Of a stretch of DNA of 64,000 nucleotides, positions 17,651 to 24,023 are shown piece after piece (the first letter of the stretch is position 1; each line of letters begins with the position of its first letter). A model generated the notes under the pieces. The model worked only from the letters and a program-made list of their open reading frames with translations, ran no database searches and had not been told where the DNA came from. The position numbers and the translations under genes were made by a program. Source of the DNA: Amycolatopsis regifaucium (GTDB taxonomy: Bacteria; Actinomycetota; Actinomycetes; Mycobacteriales; Pseudonocardiaceae); contig NZ_LQCI01000014.1 in the NCBI RefSeq assembly GCF_001613935.1, positions 193,383 through 257,382 on the forward strand. Reading direction: 5' to 3'.

Positions 17651-18337
17651 TCAGCCCTCTTCCGGGCCGTAGGCGCCGCCGAGGCGGTACCCCACGCCGC
17701 GGACGGTCTCGATCAGCGCGGGCCTGCCCAGTTTGGTCCGCAGGGTGGCGACGTGGACGTCGAGCGAGCGGCTCTCCGCGGGGCCGCGGTGACCCCAGAC
17801 CTCGCTCAGCACGTGGTCGCGGGCGCAGACCGCGCCGCGGGCGGTGACCACCAGCGCGAGTACCTGGAACTCCTTGCGCGACAACGAAACCGGCTGCCCG
17901 TCGACCTGGACCTCATGCCGTCCGATATCGACCGAGACGTCACCCGCCCGGATGACCCCCGCCGGTTCGGGCCCGGCCGGGCGTTCGCCCCGGCGGCGGC
18001 GCACGGCCTCGACGCGGGCGACGAGTTCGTCGACGTCGTAGGGCTTCACGAGATAGTCGTCGGCGCCGGACCGCAGGCCCTGGATCCGGTCGTCGACCTC
18101 GCCTCGCGCCGATACGACGATCACCGCGACGTCGCTGACCGCGCGGATCCGGCGGCACAGCACGATCCCGTCGACGTCGGGAAGGCCGAGGTCGAGCAGC
18201 ACGACGTCGACCTCGTGCACCAGGTCGAGCACCCCGGCGCCGGAGGCGAGGCGTTTGATCGTCAGACCGCGCCGGGTCAGCGCGGGCGTCAGCGCGCCAG
18301 CGACCCGGTCGTCGTCCTCCACCAGCAGTACCCGCAC
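17651..18337 (-). CDS. OmpR-family response regulator
   Basis: 228 residues from GTG 18337 (VRVLLVEDDD). The receiver domain has the acidic pair D8-D9, phosphoacceptor D49 (LLDLGLPDVDG) and K98 (YLVKPYD). The C-terminal winged helix (SLSRKEFQVLALVV, SRSLDVHVATLRTKLG, VRGVGYRL) binds DNA. The ATG 30 bp upstream is possible but adds Arg/Gly-rich residues absent from the family. It forms an operon with the kinase. A short palindrome 56 bp upstream of the start may be its own site. Confidence 0.92.
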   Translation of the reverse strand: MRVLLVEDDDRVAGALTPALTRRGLTIKRLASGAGVLDLVHEVDVVLLDLGLPDVDGIVLCRRIRAVSDVAVIVVSARGEVDDRIQGLRSGADDYLVKPYDVDELVARVEAVRRRRGERPAGPEPAGVIRAGDVSVDIGRHEVQVDGQPVSLSRKEFQVLALVVTARGAVCARDHVLSEVWGHRGPAESRSLDVHVATLRTKLGRPALIETVRGVGYRLGGAYGPEEG

Positions 18338-18392
18338 CCGTGTTTCCCTTCCCCGCCATCCCCGCACCGCGACGACTGAAGAACGACTCTAT

Positions 18393-18407
18393 GGGGTGAG
18401 TCACCCC
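18393..18407. promoter_or_regulatory. Palindrome upstream of the response regulator
   Basis: GGGGTGA-G-TCACCCC, perfect 7-bp arms, lies 56-70 bp upstream of the response regulator start. It is a candidate autoregulatory site; the binding protein is unknown. Confidence 0.35.
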
Positions 18408-18478
18408 GAGCGCTCCCCGTACCGATCGGCCGTCCGGCCCAGTGACGACCCCACCGCAGGCGGTAATGGTCACGATGC

Positions 18479-18497
18479 GTCACAGATCTTGTGTGAC
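18479..18497. promoter_or_regulatory. Inverted repeat upstream of gluABCD
   Basis: GTCACA-N7-TGTGAC lies about 210 bp upstream of gluA, in the 370-bp gap between the response regulator and the importer. Just downstream are AT-richer bases (GGATATCC, CTAGGCT) that could include a promoter. It resembles half-sites of CRP-type regulators in reverse order; the identity of the regulator is not settled. Confidence 0.35.
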
Positions 18498-18706
18498 CCC
18501 GGTTACGGGATATCCCCGCCTTGTCTAGGCTGATCAGCGCCGGACGGGCGTGGATCGGGGCCGTCCGGCGGCTTGGAACGATACGGACTTGAAACCCTAA
18601 GTATTGGTCAAGCCGCCTTTACAAGCGGTCCGACGGGAGTAGGTTTCCGCCATCGCGTGGTGCCTGACCCCGCAGTCCCCTGCAAACGAACGCTCCTGGA
18701 GGCCAG

Positions 18707-19459
18707 ATGACCGCGGAGGTGGCGGCGCCGATGATCAAGGCGGCCGCCGTGAACAAGTACTTCGGCGACCTGCACGTGCTCAAGGAGATCAACCTCGAGG
18801 TGCCGCGCGGGCAGGTCGTGGTCGTGCTCGGGCCGTCCGGGTCTGGCAAGTCGACGCTGTGCCGGGCGATCAACCGGCTGGAGCCCATCAACTCCGGCGA
18901 GATCGCGGTGGACGGCGTTCCGCTGCCCGCCGAAGGAAAGGCGCTGGCCGCGCTGCGCGCCGACGTCGGCATGGTGTTCCAGTCGTTCAACCTGTTCGCG
19001 CACAAGACGATCGTCGAGAACGTCATGCTCGCGCCGATGAAGGTCCGCAAGGTCAACTCGGCCGAAGCCCGCAAGACCGCGATGGACCTGCTCGAACGCG
19101 TCGGCATCGCCAACCAGGCCGACAAGTACCCGGCCCAGCTCTCCGGCGGGCAGCAGCAGCGGGTGGCGATCGCCCGCGCGCTGGCGATGCGCCCCAAGGT
19201 GATGCTGTTCGACGAGCCGACCTCGGCGCTGGACCCGGAGATGGTCCAGGAGGTCCTCGACGTCATGACCACGCTCGCGAAGGACGGGATGACGATGCTC
19301 GTCGTCACCCACGAGATGGGCTTCGCGCGGCGAGCGGCGAACCGGGTGGTGTTCATGTCCGAGGGCGAGATCGTCGAAGACTCCACCCCGGACGAGTTCT
19401 TCACCAAGCCCAAGACCGACCGGGCGAAGGACTTCCTCGGCAAGATCCTTACCCACTAG
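18707..19459 (+). CDS. gluA: Glutamate-type ABC transporter ATP-binding protein
   Basis: 250 residues. The ATPase of a polar amino acid importer: Walker [10 protein letters not shown] (42-50), Q-loop [12 protein letters not shown], signature [15 protein letters not shown], Walker [16 protein letters not shown] and switch His VVTHEMGFA. The order ATPase, binding protein, permease, permease is that of gluABCD in Corynebacterium, which likewise lies in the recA/recX/miaB neighbourhood. The substrate (glutamate/glutamine/aspartate) is inferred from family and order. Confidence 0.92.
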   Translation: MTAEVAAPMIKAAAVNKYFGDLHVLKEINLEVPRGQVVVVLGPSGSGKSTLCRAINRLEPINSGEIAVDGVPLPAEGKALAALRADVGMVFQSFNLFAHKTIVENVMLAPMKVRKVNSAEARKTAMDLLERVGIANQADKYPAQLSGGQQQRVAIARALAMRPKVMLFDEPTSALDPEMVQEVLDVMTTLAKDGMTMLVVTHEMGFARRAANRVVFMSEGEIVEDSTPDEFFTKPKTDRAKDFLGKILTH

Positions 19460-19691
19460 GCGCCTGTTGGCGGAGCTGAAGACTTACCTCGAAAAGGGAC
19501 CACATGCGTGAACCCGCCCCGGCCGAAGGCCCCGCTATCGCGGTGGCAGGACGCCCTGATCGACCACGTGACGTGGAAGATCACGCAGCGTCCTGCCGAC
19601 GTCGATCGTGGACGCGGGTTCACCGACAGACACCAAGGACTTCCCCGCCGGCCGGTATGGCTGGACAAGATTCGGAAGGAAACTGAGAAGA

Positions 19692-20549
19692 ATGCGGTTG
19701 AACCGAGTTCTGCGAATGAGCGCGGCCGTCGTGGCGGCCGGTCTCGCCCTCTCCGCCTGTGGTGGCGGCGGGTCGGACGCCGGCAGCGGCTCCAGCGGCG
19801 CCAAGAACGTGGTGGCGAAGGCCAAGAACGACAAGAAGCTGACCATCGGCATCAAGTTCGACCAGCCCGGCCTCGGCCAGAAGCAGGCCGACGGCACCTA
19901 CGCCGGGTTCGACGTCGACGTGGCGAAGTACATCGCCAAGGAGCTCGGTGTCGAAGAGTCGGGGATCACGTGGAAGGAAGCGCAGTCCGCGCAGCGTGAG
20001 GACCTGATCAAGAAGGGTGAGGTCGACTTCATCGTCGCCACCTACTCGATCACCGACAAGCGCAAGAACGAGGTCTCCTTCGCGGGCCCGTACTTCATCG
20101 CCCACCAGGACCTGCTGGTGCGTGCCGACAGCACCGACATCACCGGCCCCGAGTCGCTGACCGGCAACAAGAAGCTCTGCTCGGTCAAGGGTTCGACCCC
20201 GGCGCAGAACGTCAAGGAGAAGTACGCCAAGGACGTGCAGCTCCAGGAAGTCGGCAAGTACACCGACTGCGTCACCTCGCTGCTCAACAAGACCGTCGAC
20301 GCGATGACCACCGACGACGTCATCCTCGGTGGCTACGCCGCGCAGCAGCCGGGCAAGCTGAAGCTGGTCGGCAAGGGCTTCACCGACGAGAAGTACGGTG
20401 TCGGCCTGAAGAAGGACGACGCCGAGAGCGTCACCGCGATCAACAACGCCATCAAGAAGATGCAGCAGGACGGCGCGTGGAAGGCCGCTCTGGAGAAGAA
20501 CGTCGGTCCGTCGGGCTACAAGATCCCCGAGCCCCCGGCCATCTCCTGA
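19692..20549 (+). CDS. gluB: Glutamate-binding lipoprotein of the ABC importer
   Basis: 285 residues from ATG 19692, chosen because it opens a lipoprotein signal peptide (MRLNRVLRMSAAVVAAGLAL) with lipobox LSAC. The mature protein is a family 3 solute-binding protein: LTIGIKFDQPGLGQK, DGTYAGFDVDVAKYIAKELG, VDFIVATYSITDKRKNEVSFAGPYF. The 232 bp between gluA and gluB are unusually long for this operon; I see no convincing gene in them. Confidence 0.92.
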   Translation: MRLNRVLRMSAAVVAAGLALSACGGGGSDAGSGSSGAKNVVAKAKNDKKLTIGIKFDQPGLGQKQADGTYAGFDVDVAKYIAKELGVEESGITWKEAQSAQREDLIKKGEVDFIVATYSITDKRKNEVSFAGPYFIAHQDLLVRADSTDITGPESLTGNKKLCSVKGSTPAQNVKEKYAKDVQLQEVGKYTDCVTSLLNKTVDAMTTDDVILGGYAAQQPGKLKLVGKGFTDEKYGVGLKKDDAESVTAINNAIKKMQQDGAWKAALEKNVGPSGYKIPEPPAIS

Positions 20550-20633
20550 CACCCGGCTCCCTGAGCCGCTGAATCAAAGGAATCGAACGGTGCGCCGTGT
20601 ACCGCGGCGCACCGTTCCCATACCGAGGCTGGG

Positions 20634-21329
20634 TTGAGCACCTTGTTCGATTTCCTCGACAATCCCAATTACGACTTGCTCGGCGCCTTCTGGATGACGA
20701 TCAAGCTCACCTTCTTCTCCGCCATCGGCTCCCTGATCTGGGGAACGATCCTGGTGGGGATGCGGGTGAGCCCGGTTCCGATCATGCGGGCGTTCGGCAC
20801 CGCCTACGTCAACATCTTCCGGAACACCCCGCTGACGGTGATCATCGTCTTCACGTCGCTGGGATTGTCCTCCACCCTTGGCCTCAACCTGGCCTCGTCG
20901 GACTCGACGACGTCGTTGGAGGACAACGCCTTCCGGCTCGCGATCCTCGGCTTCGTCGCCTACACCGCCACGTTCGTCTGTGAATCGCTGCGGTCGGGCA
21001 TCAACACCGTTCCCGTCGGGCAGGCGGAAGCGGCCCGCGCACTGGGGCTCGGTTTCACCCAGGTGCTGACGCTGATCGTGCTGCCGCAGGCGTTCCGGTC
21101 GGTGATCGCACCGCTGGCGAACGTCATGATCGCCCTGCTGAAGAACACCACGGTCGCGTCGATCATCGGTGTCGCCGAGGCGTCGCTGCTGATGTCGGAA
21201 ATGATCGAGAACGAGTCCGACTCACTGCTCCTGGTGTTCCTGCTCTTCGCCGTCGGGTTCGTCATCCTGGTCCTCCCCCTCGGCCTGCTGCTGGGCTGGG
21301 TCGCCAAGAAGGTCGAGGTCAAGCGATGA
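20634..21329 (+). CDS. gluC: Amino acid ABC transporter permease
   Basis: 231 residues, TTG start. An integral membrane subunit of the His/Glu/Gln (HisM-type) class with five or so helices and the EAA loop GQAEAARALGLGFTQVLTLIVLPQAFR that docks on the ATPase. The end overlaps gluD by 4 bp (ATGA), indicating coupling. Confidence 0.9.
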   Translation: MSTLFDFLDNPNYDLLGAFWMTIKLTFFSAIGSLIWGTILVGMRVSPVPIMRAFGTAYVNIFRNTPLTVIIVFTSLGLSSTLGLNLASSDSTTSLEDNAFRLAILGFVAYTATFVCESLRSGINTVPVGQAEAARALGLGFTQVLTLIVLPQAFRSVIAPLANVMIALLKNTTVASIIGVAEASLLMSEMIENESDSLLLVFLLFAVGFVILVLPLGLLLGWVAKKVEVKR

Positions 21330-22231
21330 GCGCGCAGACCGTCCTCTATGACATTCCCGGGCCGAAGGCGCGGGCACGGAACTGGCTCTACTCGGTTCTT
21401 TTCGTGCTCGTCCTGGCGCTGGTCGTGTACTTCATCTACGCGGGCTTCGATGAGAAGAACCAGTGGGCCGGCGCCCTGTGGGAGCCCTTCCTCAAGGGCT
21501 CCACCTGGACCGAATTCATCCTGCCCGGTCTGCTCAACACCCTGAAGGCCGCGGCGCTGTCGATCGTGATCGCGTTGCCGATCGGCGCGCTGCTCGGGAT
21601 CGGCAGGCTGTCCGACCACAAATGGGTGCGGATCCCGGTCGGCGCCGTCGTCGAGTTCTTCCGGGCCATCCCGGTGCTGCTGCTGATGGTCTTCGCCGCC
21701 GCGTTCTACGCGTTCTACACCGACATCGACGCCGAGATCCGCCCGCTGTTCGCCGCGGTGACGGGTCTGGTGCTCTACAACGGCTCAGTCATGGCCGAGG
21801 TGTTCCGGGCGGGCATCCTTTCGCTGCCCAAGGGTCAAGGCGAGGCCGCGTCCGCGCTGGGCATGCGCAAGACCCAGATCATGATGACCGTCCTGCTGCC
21901 GCAGGCGGTCACCCTGATGCTGCCCGCGCTGGTCAGCCAGCTGGTGGTCATCCTCAAGGACACCGCGCTGGCCGGTCAGCTGACCATCGGCTTCAACGAG
22001 CTGATCCGGAGTACCGGGCCGCTCACCGGTCTCTACGGCAACACGATCCCGACGCTGATCGTCGTCGCGATCATCTTCATCGTGCTGAACCTGCTTCTGT
22101 CCTGGTTCGCGTCGTGGCTGGAGAACAAGCTGGCGCGGCGGAAGAAGGCCCCCAAGGGCGCCAAGCCGGTGCACGACGCTCCGGCGTCCGTCGTCGACGC
22201 CACCGACTTCAACACCGGCCGGTCGGTGTAG
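21326..22231 (+). CDS. gluD: Amino acid ABC transporter permease
   Basis: 301 residues. The second HisM-type permease, with an extra N-terminal helix, the EAA loop GQGEAASALGMRKTQIMMTVLLPQAV and a long basic cytoplasmic tail. It forms the transmembrane heterodimer with the gluC product. A family A hairpin 8 bp after the stop codon closes the operon. Confidence 0.9.
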   Translation: MSAQTVLYDIPGPKARARNWLYSVLFVLVLALVVYFIYAGFDEKNQWAGALWEPFLKGSTWTEFILPGLLNTLKAAALSIVIALPIGALLGIGRLSDHKWVRIPVGAVVEFFRAIPVLLLMVFAAAFYAFYTDIDAEIRPLFAAVTGLVLYNGSVMAEVFRAGILSLPKGQGEAASALGMRKTQIMMTVLLPQAVTLMLPALVSQLVVILKDTALAGQLTIGFNELIRSTGPLTGLYGNTIPTLIVVAIIFIVLNLLLSWFASWLENKLARRKKAPKGAKPVHDAPASVVDATDFNTGRSV

Positions 22232-22239
22232 CTCCGTAA

Positions 22240-22294
22240 GTACATGAAGGCCCCCTTCCTTGCGCCTAGGTACAGGAAGGGGGCCTTCATGTAC
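22240..22294 (+). terminator. Family A hairpin ending gluABCD
   Basis: Perfect 21-bp inverted repeat (arms 22240-22260 and 22274-22294, beginning GTACATGAAGG) with a 13-base loop. It lies directly after gluD and most likely ends its transcript. No T tract follows on the plus strand. Confidence 0.7.
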
Positions 22295-22355
22295 CTGGAG
22301 GGATAGGCCTCTTGGTCCTGTCGGGACGGTGATCCCGTCGGCTAGCGTCGGCGCT

Positions 22356-22799
22356 ATGTCGGACCAGGCCACGACGCTGCTCGAAGTGCTACCGGATCTG
22401 GCGGGCAGGTCGGTACTGGTCGTCGGATGCGGCGATGGCCGCTATCCCCGGCTGTTCCGCCGAGAAGGCGCTCGCCGCGTGATCGGTGTGGACGCCGACC
22501 AGGTGCTGATCGCGGCCGCGCAGCGCGAAGAGGAACGCGATCCGAGCGGGATCTCCTACGAGGTCCATCAGCTGGACCGGCTGCCGGTGATGGGGACCTT
22601 CGACATCGTCCTGGCCTTCCTGGACTCCCCCGACCACCTCGGCCGCATCGCCGCGAGCCTGGTGACGGGCGGACATCTCGTCGTCGTCGCCACGAACGGG
22701 CTCACGCTGGAAAAGGGCCTGCGCGACAACGGTTTCCAGGACATCATGTTGCATCGCCACGAACGCGGCGACGTGCACAGCGCCCGCAAAGGCGCCTGA
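22356..22799 (+). CDS. Small SAM-dependent methyltransferase-like protein
   Basis: 147 residues from ATG 22356. A Rossmann-type glycine motif (RSVLVVGCGDGRYPRLF) is followed by an acidic end of strand 2 (VIGVDADQ) and FDIVLAFLDSPDHLGRIAASLVTGGHLVVVA, the class I methyltransferase pattern. It is shorter than usual (200-250 aa) and lacks a clear substrate-binding cap, so it may be a minimal or degenerate enzyme. It stands alone between two structured intergenic regions; substrate unknown. Confidence 0.75.
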   Translation: MSDQATTLLEVLPDLAGRSVLVVGCGDGRYPRLFRREGARRVIGVDADQVLIAAAQREEERDPSGISYEVHQLDRLPVMGTFDIVLAFLDSPDHLGRIAASLVTGGHLVVVATNGLTLEKGLRDNGFQDIMLHRHERGDVHSARKGA

Positions 22800-22800
22800 G

Positions 22801-22870
22801 TCGCGCACCCTGGTGTCGAACCAGGCTGGCCGGGGCTATGAATCCCGGCCGGTCGCCGGACCGTGCGCGT
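22801..22870 (-). ncRNA. Compact tRNA-like cloverleaf with CAT in the anticodon position
   Basis: Read on the minus strand, the sequence folds into a four-arm structure. The acceptor stem is CGCGCAC with GTGCGCG (7 bp) plus a 3' A. The D-like arm is GGTC-CGGC-GACC. The anticodon-like arm is GGCCGGG ... CCCGGCC with loop ATTCATAGC (reading as U33, CAT, A37 if drawn with a 7-base loop). The T-arm is perfect, CCTGG-TTCGACA-CCAGG, matching the tRNA B box GGTTCGANNCC. It departs from tRNA in lacking T8 and the 8-9 linker, in a four-base D loop, in an A-C mismatch for a 5-bp anticodon stem, and in having no encoded CCA. It could be a degenerate tRNA, a tRNA-like RNA, or a strong hairpin cluster. 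It lies directly after the methyltransferase stop codon. Confidence 0.4.
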
Positions 22871-22872
22871 CT

Positions 22873-22988
22873 GGCGGTGTGGAGCACACGGACCCCACAC
22901 CGCCGCACCGGTACGACGGAACAGGATTCCCCGCCGTGCCGGGGATTTTGGCCTGGAACACGGTCCGGCACGCACGCGCGCCGGACCG
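22873..22988. other. Cluster of stable hairpins next to the tRNA-like element
   Basis: Three stems occur without an ORF that looks coding. GGCGGTGTGG with CCACACCGCC (22873-22904) is the first. The second is TCCCCG with CGGGGA (near 22928-22945). CGGTCCGGC with GCCGGACCG (22961-22988) is the third, extended by an outer GGAAC/GTTCC pairing. Strand of activity is unclear; together with the cloverleaf they make the 22.80-23.07 kb gap a densely structured region. Confidence 0.5.
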
Positions 22989-23035
22989 CTTCGTTCCAGA
23001 AAACAGGGTTCACCGGGAGAAGCGCACCACGAAAA

Positions 23036-23067
23036 AGCCGCCCGTTCCGGTTTCCCGAAGGGCGGCT
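23036..23067 (-). terminator. Rho-independent terminator of the 22-codon ORF
   Basis: On the minus strand AGCCGCCC and GGGCGGCT pair across a 16-base loop and the 3' arm runs into TTTTT. It begins 19 bp after the stop codon of the small ORF at 23087-23155, the textbook position. Confidence 0.8.
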
Positions 23068-23086
23068 CCGCGGCTGCGACGTCCTG

Positions 23087-23155
23087 TCAGGACGACGGCG
23101 GGTAGCCGGTTTTCTCTTTCATACCAAGGGCCATGGCATACCAGCGTCGCGTCAT
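23087..23155 (-). CDS. 22-residue peptide ORF, unknown
   Basis: A minus-strand ORF beginning ATG ACG CGA CGC TGG TAT, coding for MTRRWYAMALGMKEKT followed by GYPPSS and TGA. A strong Shine-Dalgarno (GGGAGGA) is placed 4 bases before the ATG, and an intrinsic terminator follows. Another terminator separates it from sdhB upstream, so it should have its own promoter in the 60 bp before it. The peptide is basic at the front, has Trp-Tyr and three Met residues in the middle and a Pro-Pro-Ser-Ser end. I do not recognise a family with certainty. It could be a small functional protein, a leader peptide, or a modified-peptide precursor; no maturation enzyme is adjacent. Confidence 0.6.
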   Translation of the reverse strand: MTRRWYAMALGMKEKTGYPPSS

Positions 23156-23215
23156 GTGTCCTCCCTCGGTGGTGTGCGGTAAGTGTGCAACGAGCCGGTG
23201 AGCACGGGCAAACGA

Positions 23216-23266
23216 TTAAAACCCGAGTGGTGATGACGGTTGGAACCGTCATCACCACTCACGGGT
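23216..23266 (-). terminator. Terminator of the succinate dehydrogenase operon
   Basis: GAGTGGTGATGACGGTT (23225-23241) and its exact complement at 23244-23260 form a 17-bp stem with a two-base loop. On the minus strand the stem is followed by CGGGTTTTAATCG. It starts 10 bp after the sdhB stop codon. Confidence 0.85.
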
Positions 23267-23270
23267 TTTT

Positions 23271-24023
23271 CTACTTGTCCCGCCGGAAAAGCTTGTTCCC
23301 CAGCCACACGATGGGGTCGTACTTCCGGTCCGCGACGCGTTCCTTCATCGGGATGAGCGCGTTGTCGGTGATGTGGATGCCCTCCGGGCACACGTCCGAG
23401 CAGCACTTGGTGATGTTGCAGTACCCGAGCCCGTGTTCCTCCTGCGCCGCGTCCCGCCGGTCGGCGACGTCGAGGGGGTGCATTTCGAGTTCGGCGATGC
23501 GCATGAGGTACCGGGGCCCGGCGAAGGCCTCCTTGTTCTCCTCATGGTCGCGCACCACGTGACAGGTGTTCTGGCACAGGAAGCATTCGATGCACTTGCG
23601 GAACTCCTGCGAGCGCTCGACGTCGACCTGCTGCATCCGGTAGTCCCCCGGCTTCAGCTCCGGGGGCGGGGTGAACGACGGGATCTCACGGGCCTTGGTG
23701 TAGTTGAACGACACGTCGGTCACCAGGTCGCGGATCACCGGGAACGTCCGCATCGGGGTCACGGTGATGACCTCGTCCTCGGTGAAGGTCGACATCCGGG
23801 TCATGCACAGCAGCCGCGGTTTGCCGTTGATCTCCGCCGAGCACGAACCGCATTTGCCCGCCTTGCAGTTCCACCGCACCGCCAGATCCGAGGCTTGGGT
23901 GGCCTGCAACCGGTGGATGATGTCGAGCACGACCTCGCCTTCGTTGACCTCGACGCTGTAGTCCTGCAGCTCACCCGAGTCGGCGTCGCCACGCCAGACC
24001 CGGAAACTCGCCTTGTAGCTCAT
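23271..24023 (-). CDS. sdhB: Succinate dehydrogenase iron-sulfur subunit (Sdh1 type)
   Basis: 250 residues. It carries electrons from the flavoprotein to the membrane anchor. The [2Fe-2S] site is in NCKAGKCGSCSAEINGKPRLLC; the [4Fe-4S] and [3Fe-4S] ligands are in CIECFLCQNTCHVVRDHEE and CNITKCCSDVCPEGIHITDNAL. The ATG start overlaps the end of sdhA by 4 bp. It is most similar in layout to M. tuberculosis Rv0247c. Confidence 0.96.
   Translation of the reverse strand: MSYKASFRVWRGDADSGELQDYSVEVNEGEVVLDIIHRLQATQASDLAVRWNCKAGKCGSCSAEINGKPRLLCMTRMSTFTEDEVITVTPMRTFPVIRDLVTDVSFNYTKAREIPSFTPPPELKPGDYRMQQVDVERSQEFRKCIECFLCQNTCHVVRDHEENKEAFAGPRYLMRIAELEMHPLDVADRRDAAQEEHGLGYCNITKCCSDVCPEGIHITDNALIPMKERVADRKYDPIVWLGNKLFRRDK

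Noticed and set aside
19504-19686. 60-codon ORF between gluA and gluB
   Set aside because: It has a weak purine stretch before ATG and ends near gluB, but its Ala/Arg/Pro/Asp composition looks random and an alternative frame is equally open. Not enough to call a gene.
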